The position numbers and the translations under genes were made by a program. From the NCBI GenBank assembly GCA_950097015.1, contig CATNEN010000035.1, forward strand, positions 498,501-562,500: a stretch of DNA of 64,000 nt. The letters run 5' to 3'. This document shows, piece after piece, positions 33,780-46,115 of the stretch. Below the pieces are notes generated by a model. The model ran no database searches and had not been told where the DNA came from. It was given only the letters and a program-made list of their open reading frames with translations. This stretch comes from Macrostomum hystrix. Its lineage: Eukaryota > Platyhelminthes > Macrostomidae. Numbering within the stretch: the first letter of the stretch is position 1; each line of letters begins with the position of its first letter.

Positions 33780-35340
33780 GAAAATCAGAGTTTACATTAA
33801 ATTATCTTCCCATCATGAAGCTTGTTATCAATCTAGCTCATGATCAATCAATCTAGCTCATGATCAATCAATCTAGCTCATGATCAATCAATCAAGCTCA
33901 TGATCAATCAATCTAGCTCATGAACAATCAATCTAGCTCATGAACAATCAATCTAGCTCATGAACAATCCATCTAGCTCATGATCAATCAATCTAGCTCA
34001 TGATCAATCAATCTAGCTCATGAACAATCAATCTAGCTCATGATCAATCAATATAGCTCATGATCAATCAATCTAGCTCATGATCAATCAATCTAGCTCA
34101 TGAACAATCAATATAGCTCATGATCAATCAATCTAGCTCATGATCAATCAATCTAGCTCATGATCAATCAATCTAGCTCATGAACAATTAATATAGCTCA
34201 CGATCAATCAATCTAGCTCATGATCAATCAATCTAGCTCATGATCAATCTATCTAGCTCATGATCAATCAATCTAGCTCATGATCAATCAATCTAGCTCA
34301 TGATCAATCAATCTAGCTCATGAACAATCAATCTAGCTCATGAACAATCAATCTAGCTCATGATCAATCAATCTAGCTCATGATGAATCAATCTAGCTCA
34401 TGATCAATCAATCTAGCTCATGAACAATCTAGCTCATGAACAATCTAGCTCATGATCAATCAATATAGCTCATGATCAATCAATCTAGCTCATGATCAAT
34501 CAATCTAGCTCATGAACAATCAATCTAGCTCATGATCAATCAATATAGCTCATGATCAATCAATCTAGCTCATGATCAATCAATCTAGCTCATGAACAAT
34601 CAATATAGCTCATGATCAATCAATCTAGCTCATGATCAATCAATCTAGCTCATGATCAATCAATCTAGCTCATGAACAATTAATATAGCTCACGATCAAT
34701 CAATCTAGCTCATGATCAATCAATCTAGCTCATGATCAATCTATCTAGCTCATGATCAATCAATCTAGCTCATGATCAATCAATCTAGCTCATGAACAAT
34801 CAATCTAGCTCATGAACAATCAATCTAGCTCATGAACAATCAATCTAGCTCAAGATCAATCTATCTAGCTCATGATCAATCAATCTAGCTCATGATCAAT
34901 CAATCTAGCTCATGATCAATCAATCTAGCTCATGATCAATCAATCTAGCTCATGATCAATCAATCTAGCTCATGATCAATCAATCTAGCTCATGATCAAT
35001 CAATCTAGCTCATGATCAATCAATCTAGCTCATGAAAAATCAATCTAGCTCATGAACAATCAATCTAGCTCATGATCAATCAATCTAGCTCATGATCAAT
35101 CAATCTAGCTCATGATCAATCAATCTAGCTCATGATCAATCAATCTAGCTCATGATCAATCAATCTAGCTCATGATCAATCAATCTAGCTCATGATCAAT
35201 CAATCTAGCTCATGATCAATCAATCTAGCTCATGATCAATCAATCTAGCTCATGATCAATCAATCTAGCTCATGAACAATCAATCTAGCTAATGAACAAT
35301 CAATCTAGCTCATGAACAATATTGCTCAGAATTCCACTCT
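33780..35340. repeat. 20-bp array, reverse-complement family of the 26-kb array
   Basis: About 75 units at 33822-35325 of CTCATGATCAATCAATCTAG, with AACAATC, AATATAG and CACGATC variants. Read on the other strand it is AGATTGATTGATCATGAGCT, the same unit as the array at 26.05-27.3 kb. It also shows a higher-order duplication: the stretch around 34185-34260 recurs near 34680-34750. It probably lies in the 5' UTR intron of the ETX/MTX2-like gene. Confidence 0.95.
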
Positions 35341-35842
35341 GAGCTAGTTTTAAGTCTACTGTGCGTAATAAAATGTCTTACTCCCAAGGATCTAGGAATC
35401 TCCTATATTATTTTTGAATTTCCCCTAATGTACATCGACACTGAAATTTAAGGATGGGGACTCAAACTGCAGCTCTCTCATCGTGATGCTCGCACACCAC
35501 AGATCCCTCATATTGACACAGATTTTGCATCCGGGAGAGGACTTTAAAATCTCCCTCCACAGGCCATGGCCATAATCCTAGAAAATCCCAATCAGAAAAG
35601 CTCATTTGCTGAGCAAGGCAGCCCTCAGCTTTTATCGATCGAAACTCCCCCCTTCCTTCATTTCATTTTCTCCTGCTCTGTACAGAAAATTCGTTTCCGC
35701 TTCTCTTAACTCCTGACTCCACCTTCAACTCTTCAGTTCTCACCTCTGCTACCTGCAAGACTGCTGCCTGCTTAGCTTCGGACTTCTGAATGACGGGCCG
35801 CCTACTGTACATCGAAGCATCTCTGCTTGATGTCTGCTTACA
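35341..35842. other. Unique sequence with a possible 5' UTR exon of the ETX/MTX2-like gene
   Basis: On the minus strand a strong donor, GCAGAG|GTGAGAACTG (GT at 35742-35743), lies 1.5 kb beyond the array and could end a non-coding exon that splices to the acceptor at 33778-33779. No other feature is supported here. Confidence 0.3.
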
Positions 35843-36890
35843 TCTCATCCACTACTCACATCTCATCCACTACTCACATCTCATCCACTACTCACATCTC
35901 ATCCACTACTCACATCTCATCCACTACTCACATCTCATCCACTACTCACATCTCATCCACTACTCACATCTCATCCACTACTCACATCTCATCCACTACT
36001 CACATCTCATCCACTACTCACATCTCATCCACTACTCACATCTCATCCACTACTCACATCTCATCCACTACTCACATCTCATCCACTACTCACATCTCAT
36101 CACTACTCACATCTCATCCACTACTCACATCTCATCCACTACTCACATCTCATCCACTACTCACATCTCATCCACTACTCACATCTCATCCACTACTCAC
36201 ATCTCATCCACTACTCACATCTCATCCACTACTCACATCTCATCCACTACTCACATCTCATCCACTACTCACATCTCATCCACTACTCACATCTCATCCA
36301 CTACTCACATCTCATCCACTACTCACATCTCATCCACTACTCACATCTCATCCACTACTTACATCTCATCCACTACTCACATCTCATCCACTACTCACAT
36401 CTCATCCACTACTCACATCTCATCCACTACTCACATCTCATCCACTACTCACATCTCATCCACTACTCACATCTCATCCACTACTCACATCTCATCCACT
36501 ACTCACATCTCATCCACTACTCACATCTCATCCACTACTCACATCTCATCCACTACTCACATCTCATCCACTACTCACATCTCTCCCTCACCTCACGTCT
36601 CTCCCTCACCTCACATCTCATCCACTACTCACATCTCATCCACTACTCACATCTCATCCACTACTCACATCTCTCCCTCACCTCACGTCTCTCCCTCACC
36701 TCACGTCTCTCCTTCACCTCACGTCTCTCCTTCACCTCTAATCTCTCCCTCACCTCACGTCTCTCCCTCACCTCTAATCTCTCCCTCGCGTCGAATCTCT
36801 CCCTCACCTCTAATCTCTCCCCCACCTCTAATCTCTCCCTCACCTCTAATCTCTCCCGCACTTCCCGCACCTCGTCTCTTCTCACAATCA
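35843..36890. repeat. 18-bp minisatellite grading into a second 18-bp form
   Basis: About 41 units of CATCTCATCCACTACTCA (one 17-bp unit near 36100 shifts register) at 35843-36580, then CTCTCCCTCACCTCACGT-type units at 36580-36890, with one block of the first type returning at 36615-36670. Long open frames on the plus strand follow from the stop-free unit. Confidence 0.96.
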
Positions 36891-37154
36891 AATCTCACTT
36901 CTCACATCTCACGCTCTTCTTATATCTCTTCTTATATCCTCACAAAAAAGTAATACTACTACATTGCAGTCAATCGTTTTTCTGTCGTTTTCTCTTTACA
37001 AGGCAATTACGAGGCAATGCCGCTTGCCCACTGTGAAATACGAGAGTTGGTGAAGCGTTAAAATGCATAAAGAATTTTTGTTCGGGAAAAAATGGGTGTG
37101 GCTTTGTCGAGTTTCAAATTTCGCCAAGTTTGGCTGTTCTCATGGCTCAGAAGC
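36891..37154. other. Short unique spacer between arrays
   Basis: Unique sequence with no feature that I can support. Confidence 0.4.
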
Positions 37155-38592
37155 ACAGATCTGTTCTGTTCTGTTCTATTCTGTTCTGTTCTATTCTGTT
37201 CTGTTCTGTTCTGTTCTGTTCTATTCTGTTCTGTTCTGTTCTGTTCTGTTCTGTTCCGTTCTGTTCTGTTCTGTTCTGTTCTATTCTGTTCTGTTCTGTT
37301 CTGTTCTGTTCTATTATGTTCTGTTCTGTTCTGTTCTGTTCTGTTCTGTTCTGTTCTGTTCTATTCTGTTCTGTTCTGTTCTGTTCTGTTCTATTCTGTT
37401 CTGTTCTGTTCTGTTCTATTCTGTTCTGTTCTGTTCTGTTCTGTTCTGTTCTATTCTGTTCTGTTCTGTTCTGTTCTATTCTGTTCTGTTCTGTTCTGTT
37501 CTGTTCTATTCTGTTCTGTTCTGTTCTGTTCTATTCTGTTCTGTTCTGTTCTGTTCTGTTCTGTTCTGTTCTGTTCTGTTCTATTCTGTTCTGTTCTGTT
37601 CTGTTCTGTTCTATTCTGTTCTGTTCTGTTCTGTTCTATTCTGTTCTGTTCTGTTCTGTTCTGTTCTGTTCTATTCTGTTCTGTTCTGTTCTGTTCTATT
37701 CTGTTCTGTTCTGTTCTGTTCTGTTCTATTATGTTCTGTTCTGTTCTGTTCTGTTCTGTTCTGTTCTGTTCTGTTCTATTCTGTTCTGTTCTGTTCTATT
37801 CTGTTCTGTTCTGTTCTATTCTGTTCTGTTCTGTTCTGTTCTGTTCTATTATGTTCTGTTCTGTTCTGTTCTGTTCTGTTCTGTTCTGTTCTGTTCTATT
37901 CTGTTCTGTTCTGTTCTGTTCTGTTCTATTCTGTTCTGTTCTGTTCTGTTCTGTTCTGTTCTGTTCTGTTCTGTTCTATTCTGTTCTGTTCTGTTCTATT
38001 CTGTTCTGTTCTGTTCTGTTCTGTTCTATTATGTTCTGTTCTGTTCTGTTCTGTTCTGTTCTGTTCTGTTCTGTTCTATTCTGTTCTGTTCTGTTCTGTT
38101 CTGTTCTATTCTGTTCTGTTCTGTTCTGTTCTATTCTGTTCTGTTCTGTTCTGTTCTGTTCTATTATGTTCTGTTCTGTTCTGTTCTGTTCTGTTCTGTT
38201 CTGTTCTGTTCTATTCTGTTCTGTTCTGTTCTATTCTGTTCTGTTCTGTTCTATTCTGTTCTGTTCTGTTCTGTTCTGTTCTATTATGTTCTGTTCTGTT
38301 CTGTTCTGTTCTGTTCTGTTCTGTTCTGTTCTATTCTGTTCTGTTCTGTTCTGTTCTGTTCTATTCTGTTCTGTTCTGTTCTGTTCTGTTCTGTTCTGTC
38401 CTGTTCTGTTCTGTTCTGTTCTGTTCTGTTCTGTTCTGTTCTGTTCTGTTCTGTTCTGTTCTGTTCTGTTCTATTCTGTTCTGTTCTATTCTGTTCTATT
38501 CTGTTCTGTTCTGTTCTATTCTGTTCTATTCTGTTCTGTTCTGTTCTGTTCTGTTCTGTTCTGTTCTGTTCTGTTCTGTTCTATTCTGTTCT
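37155..38592. repeat. (CTGTT)n pentanucleotide array, about 287 units
   Basis: Pure CTGTT with interspersed CTATT units and a rarer CTATTATGTT marker (37311, 37726, 37846, 38026, 38161, 38281). All insertions and deletions are multiples of 5. All three plus-strand frames are open, giving spurious FCSVL-type proteins. Confidence 0.98.
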
Positions 38593-39204
38593 TTACCATT
38601 CAAACAGAAATAGTAAATAGCTGGTAAACCTATTTAGCTCCGCAGGCTGTCACTTACGAGCGAAGTAAAAGTTGTAAGCCCTTGGCGGCAACGCAGTTGT
38701 AAAAGTCAGCTAGAATAAAAATCCAGTTGAAGATTGTTCGTCTGATTTTCGTCAGCCGCAGCATCCAGCACTCCGTCCGTCCCGTTTGTCGCCTATTCTA
38801 TACAGGCATTTCAGCTTTTTACTCTGCTATCAATGTTGGGCTTGCGTACCGCAATTCTCTGAATAACACGCACCCTGTCTCCCCACTCCCTCATTCCTCA
38901 CTTCAGTTAGGAAGGCCCAGTAAGATAGCTTTGGGCAACAGGGGGGAGGAAGTGACATTTAAAACATTTTACACGGGGGGTCAGGGTGAGGGGAGACAGA
39001 GACGAAGAGAGAGACAGACGGCTTGTGTCGGTATCAGTCGCTTAGTAGCGAATAAGGCCACATTTTCTTATTTAGCTTGGATTATTTTATATATAGGTAT
39101 ACAATACCGATTTCCTAGTGTGATTCTATTCGCTGGTACCCTTGGTGCCCTGTTCTGTAAGCTTTCTGGCTGGAAATGTTTGCTGAATAAAAGCTGCATA
39201 TGAG
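38593..39204. other. Unique segment between arrays
   Basis: A 158-codon plus-strand frame (38727-39203) has no coding-like composition, no domain and no splice support, so I do not call it. The end of this frame merges with the next array. Confidence 0.4.
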
Positions 39205-42200
39205 GGGGAGACAGAGTGAGAGGGAGACGGTGAGAGGGAGACAGGGTGAGAGGGAGACAGAGTGAGAGGGAGACGGGGTGAGAGGGAGACAGAGTGAGAG
39301 GGAGACGGTGAGAGGGAGACAGGGTGAGAGGGAGACAGGGTGAGAGGGAGACAGAGTGAGAGGGAGACGGTGAGAGGGAGACAGGGTGAGAGGGAGACAG
39401 AGTGAAAGGGAGACGGTGAGAGGGAGACAGGGTGAGAGGGAGACGGTGAGAGGGAGACAGGGTGAGAGGGAGACAGGGTGAGATGGAGACAGAGTGAAAT
39501 GGAGACAGTATGAGAGGGAGACAGGGTGAGAGGGAGACAGTATGAGAGGGAGACGGTGAGAGGGAGACAGGGTGAGAGGGAGACGGTGAGATGGAGACAG
39601 AGTGAAATGGAGACAGTATGAGAGGGAGACAGGGTGAGAGGGAGACTGGGTGAGAGGGAGACTGGGTGAGATGGAGACAGTATGAGAGGGAGACTGGGTG
39701 AGATGGAGACAGAGTGAAATGGAGACAGTATGAGAGGGAGACAGGGTGAGAGGGAGACTGGGTGAGAGGGAGACTGGGTGAGATGGAGACAGTATGAGAG
39801 GGAGACAGGGTTAGAGGGAGACAGGGTTAGAGGGAGACAGTATGAGAGGGAGACTGGATGAGATGGAGACAGTATGAGAGGGAGACAGGGTTAGAGGGAG
39901 ACAGTATGAGAGGGAGACAGGGTTAGAGGGAGACAGGGTTAGAGGGAGACAGTATGAGAGGGAGACTGGATGAGATTGAGACAGTATGAGAGGGAGCCAG
40001 GGTGAGAGGGAGACAGGTTGAGAGGGAGACAGGGTGAGAGGGAGACAGGGTTAGAGGGAGACAGGGTTAGAGGGAGACAGGGTGAGAGGGAGACAGGGTG
40101 AGAGGGAGACAGGGTGAGAGGGAGACAGGGTGAGAGGGAGACAGGGTGAGAGGGAGACAGGGTGAGAGGGAGACAGTATGAGAGGGAGACAGGGTGAGAG
40201 GGAGACAGGGTGAGAGGGAGCCAGGGTGAGAGGGAGACAGGGTGAGATGGAGACAGGGTGAGAGGGAGACAGGGTGAGAGGGAGACAGTATGAGAGGGAG
40301 ACAGGGTGAGAGGGAGACAGTATGAGAGGGAGACAGGGTGAGATGGAGACAGGTGATAGGGAGACTGGGTGAGAGGGAGACAGGGTGAGATGGAGACAGG
40401 GTTAGAGGGAGACAGGGTTAGAGGGAGACAGGGTGAGAGGGAGACAGGGTGAGAGGGAGACGGTGAGAGGGAGACAGGGTGAGATGGAGACAGGGTTAGA
40501 GGGAGACAGGGTTAGAGGGAGACAGGGTGAGAGGGAGACAGGGTGAGAGGGAGACAGGGTGAGAGGGAGACAGAGTGAGATGGAGACAGGGTTAGAGGGA
40601 GACAGGGTGAGAGGGAGACTGGGTGAGAGGGAGACAGGGTGAGATGGAGACAGGGTTAGAGGGAGACAGGGTGAGAGGGAGACAGGGTGAGAGGGAGACG
40701 GTGAGAGGGAGACAGGGTGAGATGGAGACAGGGTTAGGGGGAGACAGGGTGAGAGGGAGACAGGGTGAGAGGGAGACAGGGTGAGAGGGAGACAGGGTGA
40801 GAGGGAGACAGTATGAGAGGGAGACAGTATGAGAGGGAGACAGTATGAGAGGGAGACTGGATGAGATGGAGACAGGGTGATAGGGAGACTGGGTGAGAGG
40901 GAGACTTGGTGAGAGGGAGACAGGGTGAGAGGGAGACAGTATGAGAGGGAGACAGTATGAGAGGGAGACAGTATGAGAGGGAGACTGGATGAGATGGAGA
41001 CAGGGTGATAGGGAGACTGGGTGAGAGGGAGACTGGGTGAGAGGGAGACAGGGTGAGAGGGAGACAGTATGAGAGGGAGACAGTATGAGAGGGAGACTGG
41101 ATAAGAGGGAGACAGGGTGAGTGGGAGACAGGGTGAGAGGGAGACAGTATGAGAGGGAGACAGTATGAGAGGGAGACAGAGTGAGAGGGAGACAGGGTGA
41201 GAGGGAGACAGTATGAGAGGGAGACAGTATGAGAGGGAGACAGTATGAGAGGGAGACAGTATGAGAGGGAGACAGTATGAGAGGGAGACTGGATGAGATG
41301 GAGACAGGGTGATAGGGAGACTGGGTGAGAGGGAGACTTGGTGAGAGGGAGACAGTATGAGAGGGAGACAGTATGAGAGGGAGACAGTATGAGAGGGAGA
41401 CTGGATGAGATGGAGACTGGATGAGATGGAGACAGGGTGATAGGGAGACTGGGTGAGAGGGAGACTTGGTGAGATGGAGACAGGGTTAGAGGGAGACAGG
41501 GTGAGAGGGAGACAGGGTGAGAGGGAGACGGTGAGAGGGAGACAGGGTGAGATGGAGACAGGGTTAGGGGGAGACAGGGTGAGAGGGAGACAGGGTGAGA
41601 GGGAGACAGGGTGAGAGGGAGACAGGGTGAGAGGGAGACAGTATGAGAGGGAGACAGTATGAGAGGGAGACAGTATGAGAGGGAGACTGGATGAGATGGA
41701 GACAGGGTGATAGGGAGACTGGGTGAGAGGGAGACTTGGTGAGAGGGAGACAGGGTGAGAGGGAGACAGTATGAGAGGGAGACAGTATGAGAGGGAGACA
41801 GTATGAGAGGGAGACTGGATGAGATGGAGACAGGGTGATAGGGAGACTGGGTGAGAGGGAGACTGGGTGAGAGGGAGACAGGGTGAGAGGGAGACAGTAT
41901 GAGAGGGAGACAGTATGAGAGGGAGACTGGATAAGAGGGAGACAGGGTGAGTGGGAGACAGGGTGAGAGGGAGACAGTATGAGAGGGAGACAGTATGAGA
42001 GGGAGACAGAGTGAGAGGGAGACAAGGTGAGAGGGAGACAGTATGAGAGGGAGACAGTATGAGAGGGAGACAGTATGCGAGGGAGACAGTATGAGAGGGA
42101 GACAGTATGAGAGGGAGACTGGATGAGATGGAGACAGGGTGATAGGGAGACTGGGTGAGAGGGAGACTTGGTGAGAGGGAGACAGGGTGAGAGGGAGACA

Positions 42201-42715
42201 GTATGAGAGGGAGACAGTATGAGAGGGAGACAGTATGAGAGGGAGACAGTATGAGAGGGAGACAGTATGAGAGGGAGACAGTATGAGAGGGAGACAGTAT
42301 GAGAGGGAGACAGTATGAGAGGGAGACAGTATGAGAGGGAGACAGTATGAGAGGGAGACAGTATGAGAGGGAGACAGTATGAGAGGGAGACTGGATGAGA
42401 TGGAGACAGGGTGATAGGGAGACTGGGTGAGAGGGAGACTGGATGAGATGGAGACAGGGTGATAGGGAGACTGGGTGAGAGGGAGACTGGGTGAGAGGGA
42501 GACAGGGTGAGAGGGAGACAGGGTGATAGGGAGACAGGGTGAGAGGGAGACTGGATGAGATGGAGACAGGGTGATAGGGAGACTGGGTGAGAGGGAGACT
42601 GGGTGAGAGGGAGACAGGGTGAGAGGGAGACAGTATGAGAGGGAGACTGGATAAGAGGGAGACAGGGTGAGTGGGAGACAGGGTGAGAAGGAGACAGGGG
42701 TGATAGAGAGGGAGG
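39205..42715. repeat. 16-bp purine-rich minisatellite, about 220 units
   Basis: The unit is GAGAGGGAGACAGGGT with 14-bp (GAGAGGGAGACGGT) and AGTATGAG, ATGGAGAC and GGTTAGAG variants. A block is tandemly duplicated with an offset of exactly 830 bp: marker GGGTTAGGGG at 40731 and 41561, marker GTGGGAGACA at 41121 and 41951. The minus-strand frame through it is a repeat artefact. Confidence 0.97.
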
Positions 42716-44039
42716 GAGAGATGGAGATAAAGGGTGAGACTGTGCGATGAAGTTGTGAAAATCGGTTTAAAATGGTCGAAAATAAATACAGCAAGCTTTT
42801 ACAATTGAAAATGCATCTATGCGTAAGTGTGAACAATAAAAAGTAGAAATTGAATTCAAAGCTAACAGTTCTTGAACAGTGATTCAGTTTTACAGTCTCT
42901 AAATTCGCAACACACAGGTTAGTGAGAAAATGTTTACCTTTGCTTGCTTGAGTCGATGAGTTTTGAGAAATCTGAGTCTATTTGAGTCGATTCTCACAGC
43001 TGAATAGGTCTTCACTTACTGATCTTGTACTCACTCGCCCAAGTGATCTCCAAGCTCATCAGTCACTCACTCAGTTGCTGGGCAAAGTGGAGATGACGAA
43101 ATGTTTTAGGGAACGGAATGCGATGGAGAAGAGGGGGGGCGGGAATGGGGGGATTGGTTGGCGAGCGCCTCGAGGCCAAAAAACACGGCCAGTACACAGC
43201 TTCCTCACTTGTTAATTCCTGAGGCTAGAATCCCATTTCTCGTTCTATTTCTCTCCGCTAGGGACCCCGAGTCGGCCGTCTGAAATCCCAGTCTCCCCTA
43301 TTTGCATCCCTCTTTCTTGCCCATTGCCACATCGGATCCCCAACCCGGCTCTTATTCTCTGATATTTGTGAGGCCGATTGCACCGAAGCCAACAGAACTG
43401 GCAGCTCAGTGTGAAACATTCTCTCCCCCGACTCCTGCTGCTGTCCGTGACAATTTCTGCTTTTTCCTATCAGCATCCCGCCCAATGTCCCACCCCCATC
43501 AGCCTCATAGCTCCATCTGCATAATTAATGTGTCTGCAGCACCCTAATATCATGTATGGTGGTCAGCCACCTGAGGATGCTTTAGTTGCTACGCGCCAAT
43601 GTGGCGACACATTTTGGGGAGGAATTCCGTAGAAAAATCAATTCGAAACATATTTTAGGACAATCTGTATAAAACACTGGAATTTTGGCCAAACTGTAAT
43701 TTAGCTGTAAACTGTTTATTAAGTTTGAAAAAAATTATCCACACTCTACTCATAGTAGGATAATCAGTAGGCACAAAAATTTAAATGCGGACCTGCAACT
43801 CGAAGAGAACGCTTCAAAAACAAATTCGAGTGCACAGTAGCTAAAAATATAACAAATGAATAAGAATACTGGGTGTAAACAGCTTTTCGGAACCGCAAAA
43901 TTGACTTGAAAGAAGAATGAAGGTTGGAATGAGAGTATATTTCATAGAAGGTATACAGTAGCACACAATCGACTTAATCGATAATTCGCAGTCAATGTGA
44001 TTTTCTCACTCCTAGGGATTCTTTTTAGACTTTTGAGTC
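42716..44039. other. Unique sequence, no gene seen
   Basis: 1.3 kb with a GC-richer part (43.0-43.5 kb). Short frames on both strands lack splice context or motifs. Confidence 0.4.
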
Positions 44040-44465
44040 CAAGTGATTACCCACAGTGTAGGGGATTACCCACAGTCTAGGGGATTACTCATAGTCTAGG
44101 GGATTACCCACAGTCTAGGGATTACCCACAGTCTATAGGGATTACTCACAGTCTAGGGGATTACCCACAGTCTAGGGGATTACCCACAGTCTAGGGGATT
44201 ATTCACAGTCTAGGGGATTACTCACAGTCTAGGGGATTACTCACAGTCTAGGGGATTACCCACAGTCTAGGGGATTACCCACAGTCTAGGGGATTATTCA
44301 CAGTCTATAGGGGATTACTCACAGTCTATAGGGGATTACTCACAGTCTAGGGGATTACTCACAGTCTAGGGGATTACTCACAGTCTAGGGGATTACTCAC
44401 AGTCTAGGGGATTACTCACAGTCTAGGGGATTACTTACAGTCTAAGGGGGTTTACTCTCAGTCAA
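44040..44465. repeat. 19-bp minisatellite, about 22 units
   Basis: The unit is ATTACTCACAGTCTAGGGG with CCCACAG and TTCACAG variants and a few 21-bp units. Right-hand units decay to about 44710. Confidence 0.95.
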
Positions 44466-44945
44466 GGGGATTAATTTCATTATAGTGGCTTATTCGCTGT
44501 CTGGGGATCATTCTCATTATTTATCTAGGGGATTTTTATGAGACTATGGGATTTTTCCGTCAAGAGGATTTTTACATCTAGAAGAGTTTTCTCAATCTAG
44601 GGGACTATTTTAGCAGTCTATGGGATTACTATCAGCCTGCGAAATTACCCTCAGTCCAGGAGTTTTTTCTCAGTCTGTGGGATTTTTCTCAGTCTATGGG
44701 GATTTTTCATTAAAAAATTATTCCTAAGAACAATAATTCTTAGCACAGAAAGCGTGAACCATAGAGTGGCAGTTAATACGTATTTGAATTCCAAGGCAAA
44801 GCAAAACACGCAACGCAATGTTGAGGGTGCCTGAGATCTTATTCACAATGTCTACCTCGATCAGATGCTGAGAGCAACAATTAGCCACAAGGAAAGATGA
44901 AGAGGCAGAAATTAGAGATAATGGAATGGCACACAAAAGCAAGAG
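44466..44945. other. Decayed array edge and unique sequence
   Basis: Degenerate copies of the 19-bp unit to about 44710, then AT-rich unique DNA without a supported gene. Confidence 0.4.
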
Positions 44946-44991
44946 TTAGGGCTAGGGCTAGGGTTAGGGTTAGGGTTAGGGTTAGGGTTAG
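44946..44991. repeat. Interstitial telomeric (TTAGGG)n tract
   Basis: Seven hexamers, five TTAGGG and two CTAGGG, plus a partial TTAG. TTAGGG is the telomeric repeat of most animals. With unique gene-bearing DNA on both sides, this is an internal site rather than a chromosome end. Confidence 0.9.
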
Positions 44992-45087
44992 TGGCACCAT
45001 GGTTGACAACTACCGTTGAGAGTAGCGCCCGGTGTGAGTTTAAGTAATTAATGAATAGTCACGCCCTTCAGAACAAAACAGATTCTC

Positions 45088-45099
45088 TATATATAAATA
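45088..45099 (+). promoter_or_regulatory. Candidate TATA box
   Basis: TATATATAAATA lies about 70-80 bp upstream of the ATG at 45169, a reasonable core-promoter distance for a short 5' UTR. The region is AT-rich, so a chance match cannot be excluded. Confidence 0.3.
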
Positions 45100-45168
45100 T
45101 GTGTGCATAAAGACTTGTTTATTAGTTTACCGGGTGTAGAAAGTGTCTAAGAAATCGCAAACCCGCAA

Positions 45169-45552
45169 ATGCCAGCTGACTCGCCAGTGAAATCTTCCTC
45201 ATCGGCGAGGCTTGTTGGGTTCAGAGCGCCCAGCCTGCTGGTGAAGCAGACCCGAGGCGCGCAGACTGCTCTCGGTCGCAGCCCAGCCCTGCAGCCGCCA
45301 CAGACTCCGTCGCAACCGTCGCCACCGTCGCCGCCTCCTCCTCATTCGGCAAATCTTCTAGTGCAAACAGAAAGACAGCCAGAGCCTACAGCAACAACCG
45401 TCGCAATTGACATCGAGAGTCGCCGCACTCGCCGGTCGTCAGTCGTGACATTCAGCCTGCCGCCCGAGGCAGAATCCGCCGAATCCGAGCGGGCCTATCT
45501 GGACTCATTGGGCATCGAATTTCGGCCGGCCAGATTTGTTCCTGGGCGATGA
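45169..45552 (+). CDS. Small Ser/Pro-rich protein of unknown family, 127 residues
   Basis: The frame has the GC-rich composition of the well-supported exons, in AT-rich surroundings. The sequence starts MPADSPVKSSSSARLVGFRA, has a proline-rich centre (QPSPPSPPPPHS) and ends with a more ordered segment (SVVTFSLPPEAESAESERAY, then LDSLGIEFRPARFVPGR). No signal peptide or membrane helix. It may be a complete single-exon gene, or a misread exon of a larger one. I do not recognise it. The next feature downstream is a 20-bp array. Confidence 0.5.
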   Translation: MPADSPVKSSSSARLVGFRAPSLLVKQTRGAQTALGRSPALQPPQTPSQPSPPSPPPPHSANLLVQTERQPEPTATTVAIDIESRRTRRSSVVTFSLPPEAESAESERAYLDSLGIEFRPARFVPGR

Positions 45553-45711
45553 CGGATGACAAAACAGACTTTTTTCAGCTTTCCGAGTCACTTGACCTCT
45601 TAGACTCGATTGCGCGAATCCAAGAGATATTTTGTTGTAAATTTGGATTAGATAATCACTTTTAAAATACAAGTTCAAATACTTAGTGAGTTGCCTTCCT
45701 CTCTGGACATC

Positions 45712-46115
45712 CACCTCACACCATGGACATTCACCTCACTCCATTGACATCCACCTCACTCCATGGAAATCTATCTCACTTTATAGACATCCACCCCACA
45801 CCCTCGAAATCCACCTCACTCCATGGACATCCACCTCACTCTATGGATATCCACCTCACTCTATGGACACCCACCTCACTCTATGGACATCCACCTCACT
45901 CTATGGACACCAACCTCACTCTATGGACATCCACCTCACTCTATGGACACCCACCTCACTCTATGGACATCCACCTCACTCTATGGATATCCACCTCACT
46001 CTATGGACATCCACGTCACTCTATGGACATCCACCTCACTCTATGGACATCCACCTCACTCTATGGATATCCACCTCACTCCCTCGACATCCGTGTCATA
46101 TACAACTCACTCTAT
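45712..46115. repeat. 20-bp minisatellite, about 20 units (AGTGAGGTGG family, inverted)
   Basis: The unit is CTATGGACATCCACCTCACT with GGATATC and GGACACC variants. Its reverse complement AGTGAGGTGGATGTCCATAG closely matches the array unit at 48.0-48.3 kb, so the two arrays are inverted copies of one family on either side of the four-helix membrane-protein gene. Confidence 0.95.

Noticed and set aside
37063-38627. Three overlapping 500-codon FCSVL-repeat frames
   Set aside because: All three frames of a (CTGTT)n array are open; this is a simple-sequence artefact.
38727-39203. A 158-codon plus-strand frame
   Set aside because: AT-rich composition unlike the real exons, no domain, and it runs into the next array.
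40734-42836. A 700-codon SPSHPVSLS-type frame
   Set aside because: Translation of the 16-bp array, with frame cycling every three units; no unique coding sequence.
44946-44991. A true chromosome end
   Set aside because: Only seven hexamers, with gene-bearing unique DNA on both sides.
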